From Alisma plantago-aquatica (lineage: Eukaryota; Streptophyta; Magnoliopsida; Alismatales; Alismataceae), in assembly GCA_963693085.1 (NCBI GenBank), contig OY856409.1:521117803-521181802 (forward strand): a DNA stretch of 64,000 nucleotides, given 5' to 3'. Below, piece by piece: positions 22,469-35,132 of the stretch. The notes beneath the pieces are model-generated. The model ran no database searches. It had not been told where the DNA came from and worked only from the letters and a program-made list of their open reading frames with translations. The position numbers and the translations under genes are program-made. Positions within the stretch are counted from its first letter, which is position 1; the number at the start of each line of letters is the position of its first letter.

Positions 22469-24620
22469 ATTCCAAATAACGAAAATGTAAGTGTGAAACC
22501 CTAATTCTGGGTTATGTTCTATAGCATGAAGCTCTATGATTGGATAAAGAAATGATGAATCATTAATCCTATTTGAGCTAAAGGGGATGACTAACCCTAA
22601 TGTGAACTAAAAAGGGGAAACCCTAACCCTAGTTAGGGCATAGTGGTGCAACCCTTGAATAGTGATGTTATTATTGTTTTGCTTATGCTAATCTGAAATA
22701 AATGTATTTGTTATCATTTGTACTAATCATGCAGGTTTTATGAGATAATGATCATAGCCAGGTAAGAGATATGAGGCTTTGTTTATTAAATAGTACTTAA
22801 TGAGCTATGTAAGCAAGGATATGTTATGTTGCCTAATGAAAGGTAACAAATGAGATTGACAGGCTGTATAAGCCATGTGAAATATCTGCATTGCTACCAT
22901 TATGTTTACACTGTTAAATGCCTTGATGGCAATATGTTACCTGTTGAAGTGGGAACAAGTGTTTTGATGATCTAAGGGTTTGAACACCCATATTATTGAA
23001 TCATGATGATGAGATGATAAGGGATTGAGATCCCAATGTTGATAAAGTTGTGAAATGAACTTGATTCGGATAGTACTCTTTCTTTATAGCAATTGTTTTA
23101 ATGGTTTATGTTTGAAAACATGCATGATGCTAAAAGAATGATGTAATGCACTTAAATAATCAAGTGTAATTATATCATGTAGAGCCCTGACCATAGATCC
23201 ATCATCGTCAAAAGTTGGATGATGGTGAAATAGGGTTTCCTAAGGGAACTCTAGGAGAGCATACTTTTGAGTATGTGGGGGTTATGGACGTGAATATCCT
23301 TACGTCCTAATGGAGGAATTGATGTGAGACAAACTTTTAATCTCTCAATCCTTCATTATATGAATATGTCAGGATGATGTATCACTAATCTCCCGATGAT
23401 GTTGTTAATGTCGCATCGATGTGAGATAAATAAGAAATCCCTTGATTGCGAAGAGAGTACAGCATGCCACTGTAACTCTAATAGCGAAGTTGCAAGAATA
23501 CCCTGGAAAGCTATTTTAGCAGAGACACGAGATGTCCTGTATGTTATTCCTCACACTAACTGAGGAGGATGAGGTCATAGAAAACTGGCTCTTCTGATGA
23601 CCTATGTATGGTACCGATTTCATTTTCACAATGGTCGGTTGGAGTATGAGCGGTATACCTCATCTCCTCAGGGCATAAGTATGTTTGTAAAATGTAATCA
23701 TCCGTGTAGCATAATTGCTTATGTTGAACTACGAGAAACAATGATTGATGATACATTGTTTATAATGTCCTAGTTGGATAAATAATATACATGTTCTTCA
23801 TATTCCTTATTAAATGAATGACTTGCTATTCAATCAAGTTATAATTGAAATGATTGCTTAGAGAATACTGCTCTACTTAGCTTATTCAATGAATTACCTA
23901 TTGTTGATTAATTATAATATTACTGCTCAATGTTATTCTAATATCCGCAATAACAATGCTTCTGGCAGAGAGTTATACCTCTCGCTGGGACAATTTTCAA
24001 TTGTCTCACCCCCATGGGATTCAACTTTTTAGGTAGATGTCGAGGACGAAGAAACCCCTCGGTGGGTGAGCAGCAACAACAGCAGCAGCAGCATCAATAA
24101 GGTCAATAGTGATCTTCAGGTGGAGATGTTGTCTGTTAGGTTCTGTATATAGAGAGTCCTATGTGTTGTCTCTGTAATCTCAGGTCTTAGGAGTTAGTAG
24201 ATGGTTTGATACAGATCTGAGATTTTTGGCTCAATGCCTCGAGATTTTGTATACTGCTTATGTACAGCTTAACAAGGCAGTCAATGTTATGACTCTCGAG
24301 ATGAGATAATACAGAGATGTATTGTTGAATCAGTTTGTAAATAACTTACTTGTTTCTTTATGAAAGAGTTTTACCGTTTGTGGATCTCTTAATAAAAAGT
24401 TTTACTTTTTGGTGATTCTCAGTAATTCCGTTGTTAATGATTTGCTTTCGCATTCGTTGATCTCATTTTCCGAGACAGATGTCACAATTAGTGGTATCAG
24501 AGCACTAGGTTCACTGAGTCTACAGAGACATAGGACTAGGGTTGTAGAGCTTGTTCTAGTGTCTTCTAGTATATCTAATAGTGTCTTCTGCTCATATAGG
24601 AGAAGAAGAGAAAACTAAAG

Positions 24621-24960
24621 ATGTCTGGATCACACGAGGAGCGTGTTGCGGAGAGTTGTGTCGCTGCACCGGGAGGAGGTGCAAGAAACCAAGAAAGGGA
24701 AGAACTTGTGCCTGAACCACCCCAGTTCAATCCAACTGACATGGGGAATCCAGCCTTCCAAGCCATGTTTGGGCAGTTTATGACTGCCATGACACATATG
24801 ACTGATAGGATGCCTATACATGTACCTAGGGCACCTACCCATCCGCAAGGACAAGGATCCGACAAGACGTTTGAACGACTTCACCGATTTGGAGCCACAA
24901 AATATGCGGGAACAGTTGACCCAACAGATGCTAACTTGTGGCTAACTGACTTAAGGAGAT
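24621..24960 (+). pseudogene. 5' fragment of gag of Ty3/gypsy element 2
   Basis: The first ATG after the primer binding site opens a frame of about 113 gag codons. After a low-complexity start and PPQFNPTDMGNPAFQAMF comes FERLHRFGATKYAGT, then DPTDANLWLTDLRR, which resembles the start of the retrotransposon gag domain (F..F.G..DP..A..WL). The frame continues past 24960 only by chance: from about 24955 the DNA matches the LTR of the neighbouring Athila-like element instead. So gag is truncated after about a third, and the rest of element 2 is absent from this window. Confidence 0.65.
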
Positions 24961-25893
24961 GTGCATCAACCCTGATCATTATGGTCACAGTTGGTGTATC
25001 TTCCTTCTTCTTCTTCTTCTTCTCTAGATCTATACCTTTGCTTCCCTTCTCCTTTTTCCATTTTGTCATTCTCCCACATGTCTCATTATATATGTAAATC
25101 CACAATGCTAATCACCACCATGAGTGGCTAAACATCTAGCTTTGGTTGGGAGTCACCACTAAGGCTCTCTAAACATGTAAATACTTATATCAATTGAATA
25201 TATGCTCTTAGCAATGATTATCTCCATACTCTTGGTCTTAATGCTTCAATTGTATGATTAGATACCATCTCATGATGTTTGATTGTTAGTGCCTTGAAAT
25301 AGTACTAATCAATCTATGTGTTGTGGAGACGCATGAATGCATGAGAATGTTGGAATTCTAATGTTGATGGCCATATTGTTATTTTTTATTTGTTTGTTTG
25401 CCTTCTTGAAAGAGAGACAACCTCATGATTTAGATATATCCTAAGCTCGAGAGAGGGGGAATAGACATATATGATGATTGCATGTAATTTAGCTAAGAGT
25501 ATACAATGGGTGTGAGTATTGCATGTTGGTGAGAGATCTTAGTTGGTGAAACCCCATCCAAGTTCCCATCCATACTTATTATATCACTCTTTGTTTCTAT
25601 TTGTTCTCTTATTTTTACTTCTTGTTTTATTTCATTTGTTTTTCTTTGTTTGACTAGTTGGGATAACATTGTTCCATAAGGAACACCAAACTTAATATTA
25701 CCCTTTGGTTGGTGTAACGTGGATAAGATTATATGTTGTTAGCACTTACCACTCCTCATACATGTGGATCGATCGCAATTTACTACATTTGACCCCGTAT
25801 AATAGTTGCGGGGGCTTGAGTGTCGGGTTATAAATTTAAGAGTCTGACTACTCTAGCTCCTCTCCTTTATGGACGTGTGATTTATTCTAGTCA
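24955..25893 (+). repeat. 5'-truncated 5' LTR of the old Athila-like element
   Basis: It matches 62570-63502 over its whole length. Shared blocks include CATTTTGTCATTCTCCC, CCACCATGAGTGG, AACATCTAGCTT, TGAATATATGCT, AATTTAAGAGT and GTGTGATTTA. The left end coincides with the break in the gypsy element 2 gag. It ends in CA directly before CTTTTTTTGCACC, the primer region. A (CTT)n run lies near 25004. Confidence 0.75.
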
Positions 25894-25900
25894 ACTTTTT

Positions 25901-25920
25901 TTGCACCATTGTTGTGGACA
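25901..25920 (+). other. Decayed Athila primer binding site
   Basis: TTGCACCATTGTTGTGGACA aligns with the Athila-type Asp-tRNA primer site (TGGCGCCGTTGCCGGGGA). Apart from one missing base, the differences are almost all CG to TG or CA changes, which is what methylated cytosine decay produces. Confidence 0.55.
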
Positions 25921-26134
25921 AGGTAATCGGTATTGTTAAGAACACAAATCTACTCACCATACACCCATGCCTCAAGTCTAGTAGTAGACTTGACTACACT
26001 AGTTTTAATCCACTATATCTAACTCTCTCAAATACTTCGTTTCACATGTCCAATTGTTAGCTCAACTATGTGATCTATTTTGGGTAGCCTTGAGAGAAAC
26101 AAATAGCAAATACAGCCACCCACCTGGTGTCAAG

Positions 26135-27590
26135 ATGCCTCCTTATAGGACAAGACGTCTAGAAGGAGGAAACTAAAATATAAGGGTTCATCAAACTCAA
26201 CTAGAGCCGAAATCCAAATATGAGGAATACCACTCTGATGAAGTCAGACAAGAAAACTCGCCTCATGATATACCACCACCACCCCATGATGAGGAGAGTG
26301 TAGAACAACGTCATGACAAAGGTCGTCACCCTCGAGGAAGGAGAAATGGGAGAAACAACAACAACAATGAAGACAACAATGATTATGAAGATGATGATGG
26401 TGGCCCTTCTCTTCATGCTTTGAATTCTACAAGGGCAAATGAATCAAGGTGTCCAATCATCATCCCGAGGCTCGATGCTCAGAATTTCAAAATGAAGCCT
26501 ATGGTAATTGCCATGATTCAGAACAAAACCTTTGGAGGCAATTCCCTAGATGAGAATCCTTCCCACCACCTAGATGCCTTTAGAAACATTTGTGACACGA
26601 TCAAGATGAAAAGTTACTACATGAGGTGATATATTATAAGGGGTTTAAATTCTCTTTGATGGACAAGGCATTATCGTGGTACCTAGATCTACTTAAAAAG
26701 ACCATAAGTGGATGGGCACCACTGGCTGATACTTTTTTCATGAAGTTCTACCCAATTGAGAAGACTGCTAGGAATAGATATAAGCTAACTGGGTTCATGT
26801 ATATTGTAGGAGAGAATATATATGAAGTGTGGGAGAAATTTCAAGAATACCTGAAGGACTATCCCCATCACAACTTTGATAAGGGATATGTGGTCACTAC
26901 CTTCTATAACAGTCTCACGTTTGTCAAAAGAACTTCACTAAATGCAACAACAAGGAGTGATTTTTTGAGTAAGAATCGAAGAAAAACTATGCTAATCATT
27001 GATAACATGGTTTCCCTATAAGTCCGTTTAAAATATAAAAGATGTCTAGCCAATAAACCAACATTTAAAGGTCTAACCACTGAGTCCAAGGCATTGGAAA
27101 CTATAATTGATCAAATTCAAAAGATCAATTCAGATGTAAAGTAGTTGAAGGATATTGGAAATGAAGGGAAAGGCAAAGCCGAGAAGGTCGTGAAGTGTGT
27201 AACCTATAGAGAGGGAGGTGATGGTATTTTCAAATGTATCTATAATCATCCTGAGGAAGGTAGTGATGATGAAATACTGAAAATGTCTCTTATGCTAACT
27301 TTAAGAGATAATATCACCCTCGTTTCAACTATGAAAATAAAGTTAAACAACTCATCTACAGGAACACCTGGATTTGGGAGAGACAGGGAACCAATTGTGT
27401 TCACCCGTACTACAAATTATAGGCAAAATAGAAGCAATTATCAAGGCCAAGGACACAGACAAAATAAGAATCAAAATTCAAATAGGACTAGCCAAGATCA
27501 AAATCAAAACAAAAAAATATCCATCCATACATGGTATCTAAAATTTTTGAATTCACAAATCGACAAGTCATGGCTAATGAGAAATTAAAC
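26135..27590 (+). pseudogene. gag of the old Athila-like element, broken
   Basis: It starts at an ATG reading MPPYRTRRLEGGN and hits a stop at once. The rest is readable in pieces: an acidic/Asn-rich leader, then FKMKPMVIAMIQNKTFGGN and NPSHHLDAFRNICDTIKM (26480-26620), then after a frameshift MDKALSWYLDLL, WAPLADTFFMKFYP and YEVWEKFQEYLKDYPHH (26660-26880), all typical of Athila capsid. A Gln/Asn-rich basic tail follows (27380-27530). Gag forms the particle that packages the RNA. At least one frameshift and several stops remove function. Confidence 0.7.
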
Positions 27591-28239
27591 CAAAGTTCCA
27601 TAACCAATACAAAGATTCTAAACACTATGCGAACTCAAATGGGGAACGTAACAACTCAAATGAACGATATGCAAATCCATTAGAAGCAAACCAATAAGCA
27701 ACTAGAATAACTATTAGAGCTCATCAATAACCCGCAAGGAAAGATTCCATTCCAACATTGAGAGTGTGAAAATGGCCACTCTACATTCTGAAAAAGTATT
27801 GGAAAATCCAAAATCCAAGAATATCCAAGAAGGCAAAACCAATGTTGAGTCACATCATGAACTAGTTATAATAGAGGAAGCATGTGCTAAGGAAGTGTCC
27901 ACCCATAAGGACAAAGCAAAAGAAAAGGGCAAGGGAAAGAAGACTACAATAGAGAAGAAATCTGACCCAATGAGGAAACCTTCGCAAATAGAGACCCGTA
28001 CTTGCCAAGATTTCCTTTCCCCTACAATCTAATCAAGGCCCACTTGAAAAAGAGTTATGAGAAATATCTAGAGGCTATAAAGAAGATGCACCTTGATTTT
28101 CTATTTTTGGATGATGGCGAGGAAATGCCACCTATGCCAAATTCTTTAAGGATATGATTATGAAGAGGAGACCATGTGGTAACTCTGATCCTAGAAAAGA
28201 TGTCCAACACTTCCGTACAAGAAGAGATGCCCACAAATA
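27591..28239 (+). other. gag-protease linker of the old Athila-like element
   Basis: A Lys/Glu-rich region (for example NVESHHELVIIEEACAKEV near 27840-27900) is the usual low-complexity linker between the gag and protease domains. It contains stops, and no separate gene is seen. Confidence 0.5.
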
Positions 28240-30662
28240 AGAAGGATCCATGACCATTTACTATTCAATTCAATGTCAGGGACAATGAAGTGAGACAAGG
28301 ACTTGCAGACCTAGGGTCAAGCATTAGTCTCATGCCTCTTACTCTAGCTCAGAGGATGATACTAACTGACATGCTGAAGATTGGAATGATGATTCAGCTA
28401 CAAGACCACACATTCATGAAGCCAGTGGGGATTGTGGAAGATGTCTTAATTTGTGTAGGGAGATTCTTTGTGCCATGTGATATAGTTGTGAAATACAGTG
28501 GAAGATCCAATGTGCCCTATGATCTTTGGAAAACCATCACTCTCCATGTAGAGAGCGTTAATCGATGTCAAAGTAGGGATCATTACTCTAATGGTAGGGA
28601 GCGATCACATTGACTTGTACATGTTCCATGAGAGGACCATCTCTTTTAAAGTTGGTTTACTTCATGGACATGTACTATCAATTCTATGAAGAGGTCTAAG
28701 AAGGGAATGCCATAGTGGATCATCTGATGAGAGCTTTGAACAATCTTGATCCAAGTATAGAAGACCCAAAAGTTATTGAGATTCTAAACTATCTTAATCA
28801 GCCAGAAGAAGAATGCAGTGACGATGAGGAAGTGACCATTGAAACTACAAAGTACGCATTGCTAGAACACAATCCTATAGAGAAAGAAGCATTGAAGCCC
28901 AAGCCAGAGATGAAGCATCTCCCAGAAGGCCTAAAATATGAGTTTGTTGACAATGAAGAAAGAAATCTAGTAATCATAAACTCTTCTTTAACCGAAGATA
29001 AAGAGGTGAATTTGATAAATGAACTCAATATACATAGAAAGGTGATAGGATACTTAGTAGAAGACATCAACGACATAATCCCAACCGTTGCATGCACCAG
29101 ATTAACCTAGAGTACACTGCTAAACCCCTAGCTCAACCACAAAGGAAGCTTAATCAGATGTTGACGGAGGTAATTAAGAAGGAGGTAATAAAGCTACGTG
29201 ATGTAGGGATTATATACCCAATTAGTGATAGTAAGTGGGAAAACCAAATCTATGTTGTACTGATGAACTGGGGAATGATTGTCGTTAAAGGAGAGAAGGG
29301 AGATGAGGTGGAAACAAAGACCGTAATAGGTTATAAATTGTGCATCATTTATATAAAGACAAATGTTGCCACCAAGAAGAACCATTTCCCTTTACCTTAT
29401 CAGGTTTTGGAAAGTTTAGATCATCTTTCATATTTCTCTTCCTAGATGGATACTCAGGATTCTATAAAATCTCTATTCATCTCAATGATCAAGAGAAAAC
29501 AAATTTCACCTACATCTACGAAACATGTTCTTTCTAAGGAATACGGTTTGGACTATGCAATGCACCCACAACGATTCAAAGGTGCATGATTTCTATTTTT
29601 CCGACTTTTTATATGGTATCATGGAAGTTTTCATTGATGATTTCTCCTTCTACGGAGATGATTTTAATAGCTGTCTAAAAAGCTTGTCTAAAGTATTAGA
29701 GCAATGCGAAGAGAAGAAACTAGTTCTAAACTAGGAGAAATGCCATTTCATGATCCAGGAGGGGATAGTGTTAGGAGATAATGTTCTGAGAAGGGAATCG
29801 AGGTGGATGTAAGAAAAGTGGAATCCATATCAAAACATCCACATCCTAAGTCCATGATAAGAGTGAGGAGTTTTCTTGGACATGTGGGATATTATAGAAG
29901 ATTTATTAAAGATGTTTCCAAGATTGCTAAAACTCTGTTTAATCTGCTCATGAAGGATGCAGTTTTCCAATTCTCGGATGTTTGCCTCAAAGATTTTGAA
30001 ACCCTACATAATGCTCTCACCACAACACCTATTATCCAGCCTCCAAAATAGGGGCTGCATTCGAAATAATTTCCTGAGACAAAAATTTTGTGATTGGGGT
30101 CGTGTTGGGATAGAAGAAAGATAAAAAACATAACATGATCTACTACACTAGTAAAACTCTGGATGAGGCATAAGTAAACTATATGACCACAGAAAAGGAA
30201 ATGCTAGCTATACTGTTCGACTTTGAAAAGTTCAAATCCTACCTGGTAGGGTCAAAAGTGAGGGTATATATGGATCATGATACAATTAAATATTTGATGC
30301 AAAAGAAAGACACTAAGCCTAGGCTCTTGAGATGGGCCCTATTATTTTAAGAGTTCGACCATGAAATAATAGACAAGAAGGGAACTGAGAATGTATTAGT
30401 TGTTCAATTATCAAGAATCATTGTAGTCGGTGATGACCACATGTCAATTAATGACAACAATCCTAACTAGGCATTAATGATGGCCAAGGCTGTTAAACCC
30501 AAAGCACTGAGGTTTGCTGACATATGTAACTATCTGGCGTCACCAGTTGCCACCTGAGATTACATATAATGAGAAGAAAAAGTTATTTTCAGACTTGAAG
30601 AATTATTATTGGGATGATCCTCTCCTATAAAAGAGGTGTGTCGATAATATGTATCGTCGTTG
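28240..30662 (+). pseudogene. pol of the old Athila-like element, part 1 (protease, RT, RNase H, start of integrase)
   Basis: The protease is at 28260-28610 with the active-site region LADLGSSISLMPLTL and GIVEDVLICVGRFFVP. A connector (28715-29100) leads into reverse transcriptase: NQMLTEVIKKEVIKL and GIIYPISDS at 29150-29230, FPLPYQVLESLDHL near 29385, FLDGYSGFYKI near 29440, and the catalytic box FIDDFSFYGDDF at 29628-29665. The connection domain FLGHVGYYRRFIKDVSKIAKTL is at 29872-29935, and RNase H remnants follow to about 30440. The start of the zinc-binding part of integrase (DNMYRRC, 30640-30662) is cut at the CATAC insertion site of the reverse element. Frameshifts and stops are frequent (for example after YETCSF at 29535). 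Confidence 0.75.
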
Positions 30663-30667
30663 CATAC

Positions 30668-32096
30668 TGACACACTTGAGCCGTGCATTAAACGCAAGTG
30701 CACGTATCGAAGTAATATAGGCCTTGTGAGGCCTTAGTCGAACTCAGGGAAACATAAATTCCAGTAGACTACTACTAACTGGTCGTGATCACCTAGACCG
30801 ATTGGAAAAGATGATTGTTCATTTTAAAACAAAATAAAAATAAAATAAAAATAAAATAAAGATAAAGCAAAACTGAGAAATGATTAAATGTTAAGTTTAA
30901 CCAAATGGAATGGGAATCCTTAGGATTACGGTTTCACCGCAAGGTCTCGCTGCATGCAATTCTACACAACTAGCATAATTCGTGCCTTATCCCTGATCAT
31001 GGCCTGTAGTCAGAATTGCTTGCTTCCACAATACAATTCACTACCTAGTTCTAGGTCAGTTCCACATCAATAGTAACGTATACCCTAAATCTAAGTACTT
31101 TAATGAATTCTCTGGGTATCCACCATTAACCGTACATTACCTTGTCTAAGGAATTTATTAGTTAATGTGTTAATCGTTCCTTTTCAACCACTAATCCTCC
31201 GTCAAGAGCAATTAACAATATTAGAAATTAACTATGGTGATCAAGCATAGTAAATTGCGATAGAAACATGATAACATATCAGGGAGATTGTGACAAATTA
31301 TGATAATCAATGTAAAATTGTCATACAACAATTCCCCAGGCTACTCTCGGTCCTAAGGATAATGGAGATTAGCCCTACATGTTCATCTCAATGATACACA
31401 TGGAGAAGAAAGAGGAAAACATGGGGAAACGAATGAGAATATGATGTAACCCCTGAAACGGAGAAGATCCAGGTGATCCTCGGTGTGTGACGTCCGTTCT
31501 GCAGCCTTCCGGTAGTATAATCACCTGTCTACGGCTCTGGAATCATCTGGGGTGTAGATCTGGGCTCCGTTCTTCGCTCTCCTTTCTTTGAGACTTGTGC
31601 GGCTGAGTGAAACGTGATACCCCAGTCTCGGTCATCTTTTTCTTAGGTATAGGTTTGACTTACAACTGCCAAAAGATCACGACCGCTCGATTGTGGCAAT
31701 TCTGGGTGAAATCCTGATTCGACGGCATCGATACCATCAACTGGGTGTCGATGGTATCAACACCCTAGGGTGCACTTCCGTCGCTAAAAACTGGAATAAA
31801 CCTGGATGCTTTCCCTCCAGCTTGGTTACTATTGCCATGTTGATATTATCGACAGACCCGTCGATGGTATCGACAGGTTCTGGAATACAAAGTACCTAAA
31901 TCAGAGAGAAAAACACAAGTCAATCAATGGAATTTCGTAATTCACTCAAAATTGGATAAAATAAGATAGATTTGATGCATACAATGATTATAGGCTAAAG
32001 GAAATGAATCATGCCATTATAGTCCCAAAAATGACAATTAAACTAATAAAACAATACAAAATTAGCCTATAAATGCGACTCAAAAACCCTGCATCA
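30668..32096 (-). repeat. 3' LTR of the reverse Athila-like element
   Basis: 1,429 bases, paired with 40269-41687. It contains a TCGATACCATCAAC...GTCGATGGTATC palindrome pair near 31726-31765 and GTCGATGGTATCGACAGG near 31860. The minus-strand polypurine tract GTAGGGGAGTT lies immediately beside its right edge (32097-32108). Confidence 0.9.
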
Positions 32097-35000
32097 AACT
32101 CCCCTACGCTTGAATCTTGATCGTCCTTGAGAACAAAACTATAAAATCTGATTGAGAGTGTCAACTAAAGAACATAATCCCTTAAATGATATCTCAGTAT
32201 GATTTCCACCTGCAAAACACATACCGGCCTTTACCAACCACGGAACGATAACTACCTTTTAGGAGACAATAATCATTCATGAAAGATGTCCATCCCAAGA
32301 TCACGAACACTATCAAGTAATGAAGTTAATATAATAAAATCCTCAGGTTTAGGCTTGGTGCATCTTGTGATCTCCTATCTACGTTGCTCATTTTCTCTAA
32401 CTACCATCTAAATGGAAGCATCTCTCCTGATGTACATGAATGAGGAGAAAATCATGGGTGGCCTACCACTTAGAGCAACGGGTGGATGGAATAGGTGGAT
32501 GTGGAAGAAATGGAGGCACAATATAGTCGATCATGCGAAAAAAAACAATGACCTATCATGATGTGAATGCAGATGAAAATGTCCTAATGCTATATTTTTG
32601 GTGGAATGGTGCATGCACTATCATTCCATCTCAAAGTGAGGTGGAATATCTAAGAAAAATACACCATGTGCTTGTTCTTCTAATATGCGGGTGAGAACAC
32701 GTTCCTTTCTCCCTCTTATTCATACCTACTTCTCAATCTTGTTTTTTTTTCTTTTCTCTCTTTTTTTTTCAAACCCTCATTTCAAAAATGGCAAGGGATT
32801 ATTTGTTGGGCTTCCTTATTTTTACATAACTTGTACATTTGATGCATTCTATTCATAGGGTATGGAACAAGTTCACCACCTATAATGTTTCAGAAGAAAA
32901 TAAGACACATGATGTGCTATATGTTCAAAAGTTGAGAATGCAACTACATAATGACAATTATGCAACTACCATGACATGCACCTATTTTTTTTCTTATGCA
33001 AAACTATGTAACAATAGCTATGATGCACTACCTATCTACATGGAATGCAATCAAAAGTGAAAGGCAGTAATGTGCTCCTAATTCTTATGGTGGAGTATGA
33101 ATGAAATTGCGGTGGATTAGATCACAAGACTAATTGACATAACCTTTAGAAAGAATTATATGTCCCTCCTTACTGACTTGCATACCCATTAATCAAGGGA
33201 TTTCTCTCTCTCACTTCAAATTAAAGTCACGTTAATGTTTGGTCGATTTAGGCTCAACATCCATATCAATCCTCTAAACATGAACCATAAGGACATTAAA
33301 TCATGTTCACATGTTTTAAAGTTGACCTACCCAATGAATTTCACAAGTGATGTCCTCAAGTTCTCGCAAGACAAGCTTACAATTTCTTAAAGATTTTTCA
33401 TTAAAATCATTCTCTCACAAACCCCCAAGTGAAAACAATGAAATGACATGCAATTAAGTTAGACTCCACTAATTACACTAGATAGATAGTGGATCCTAGA
33501 AAATAGTGAATCTATCAATTAAGAAAACTAAGATAAAGAAGGATGAAAATTGCAAAGACAAACATAAGATGAAATAAAATAAAGAAAAACTAGATAGATG
33601 CAGTTCCAGCACACAACTCCCCTAAGCTTGAATCTTGGCCGTCCTCGAGAACAAAACTTTAAAATCTGATTGAGAGTGTCAACTAAAGAACATAATCCCT
33701 ATCTCAGTATGATTTCCACCTGCAAAACACATACCAACCTTTACCAACCACGGAACAATAACTACCCTTTAGGAAACAATAATCATTCATGAAAGATGTC
33801 CATCCCAAGATCACGAACACTATCAAGTAAAGAAGTTAATATAATAAAATCCTCAGGTTCAGGCTTGGTGCATCTTGTGATCTCCTATCTATGTTTCTCA
33901 TTTTCTCTAACTACCATCTAAATGGAAGTAGCTCTCCAGATGTACATGAATGAGGAGAAAATCATGGGTGTCCTACCACTTAGAGCAATGGGTGGATGGA
34001 ATAAGTGGTTGTGGAAGAAATGGAGGCACAGTACAATCGATCATGCAAAAAACAACAATGACCTATCATGATGCGAATGCAGATGAAAACGTCCTAATGC
34101 TATATTTTTGGTGGAATGGTGCATGCACTATCATTCCATCTCAAAGTGAGGTGGAATATCTAAGAAAACTACACCATGTGCTTGTTCTTCTAATATGCGG
34201 GTGAAAACATGTTCCTTTCTCCCTCTTATTCATACCTACTTCTCAATCTTGTTTTTTTCTTCTTTTCTCTCTTTTTTTATACTTTTTTTTCAAACCCTCA
34301 TTTCAAAAATGGCAAGGGATTATTTGTTGGGCTTCCTTCTTTTTACATAACTTGTACATTTGATGCATTCTATTCAGAGGGTATAGAACAAGTTCACCAC
34401 CTATAATGTTTCAGAAGAAAATAAGACACATGATGTGCTATATGCTCAAAAGCTGAGAATGCAACTACATAATGACAATTATGCAACTACCATGATATGC
34501 GCCTATTTTTTCTTATGCAAAACAATGTAACAATAGCTATGATGCACTACCTATCTACATGGAATGCAATCAACAGTGAAAGGAAGTAATGTGCTCCCAA
34601 TTCTTATGGTGGAGTATGAATGAAATTGCGGTGGATCAGATCACAAGACTAATTGACAGAACCTTCAGAAAGAATTATATGTCCCTTCTTACTGACTTTC
34701 GTACCCATTAATCAAGGGATTTCTCTCTCTCACTTCAAATTAAAGTCACGTTAACGTTTGGTCGGTTTAGGCTCAACATCCATATCAATCATCTAAACAT
34801 GAACCATAAGGATATTCAATCATGTTCATATCTTTTAAAGTTGACCTACCCAATGAATTTCACAAGTGATGTCCTCAAGTTCTCGCAAGACAAGCTTTCA
34901 ATTTCTTAAAGATTTTTCATTAAAATCATTCTCTCACAAACCCCCAAGTGAAAACAACAAAATGACATGCAATTAAGTTAGACTCCACTGATTACACTAG

Positions 35001-35132
35001 GTAGACAGTGGATCCTTGAAAATAGTGAATCTAGAAATTAAGAAAACTAAGATAAAGAAGGTTGAAAATTGCAAAGACAAACAAAAGATGAAATAAAATA
35101 AAGAAAAACTAGATAGATGTTGTTCCAGCACC
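32097..35132 (-). repeat. 1.52 kb tandem direct duplication in the post-pol region
   Basis: Bases 32097-33614 and 33615-35132 are near-identical copies in the same orientation. Shared text includes ACTAAAGAACATAATCCC, ATGGAGGCACA, TTTCAAACCCTCATTTC, GGTCGATTTAGGCTCAAC and AAGAAAAACTAGATAGATG. Each copy begins on the plus strand with CTCCCCTA(A/C)GCTTGAA, and this block appears a third time at 35133. On the minus strand it reads TTCAAGCTTAGGGGAG, the polypurine tract. No coding domain is present; open frames of 73-84 codons (32839-33060, 33950-34204) exist once per copy but are not conserved as proteins between copies. Confidence 0.85.

Larger units (their letters stand above)
20210..22734 (+). 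other. Predicted leader intron inside long LTR 2
   Basis: The donor TTG/GTAAGT at 20210 and the acceptor AATCATGCAG/GT ending at 22734 are the counterparts of 14288 and 17034 in LTR 1. The intron would contain the whole palindrome array and the telobox repeats. Inference only. Confidence 0.35.
19199..24486 (+). mobile_element. Long 5' LTR (5.3 kb) of Ty3/gypsy element 2
   Basis: It begins TGTAACATCCC and ends GATGTCACA (inverted match TGTGACATC), followed after five bases by TGGTATCAGAGC at 24492-24503. It is collinear with the LTR at 13372-18765 except for the central 1.5 kb. There, LTR 1 has CGATA motifs, while this copy has palindromes built on AAACGGTCT and then a telobox-rich tandem repeat. 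A TATA-like run (20084-20091) and a splice donor (20210) occupy the same places as in LTR 1. Confidence 0.75.

Noticed and set aside
20845..22630. Interstitial telomere remnant
   Set aside because: AAACCCTAA copies are separated by unrelated sequence or lie once per 36 bp unit, and no run of consecutive 7 bp telomere repeats exists.
13372..24486. LTR 1 and LTR 2 as the two LTRs of one element
   Set aside because: They differ too much, including entirely different central regions, and LTR 2 has its own primer binding site and gag start downstream.
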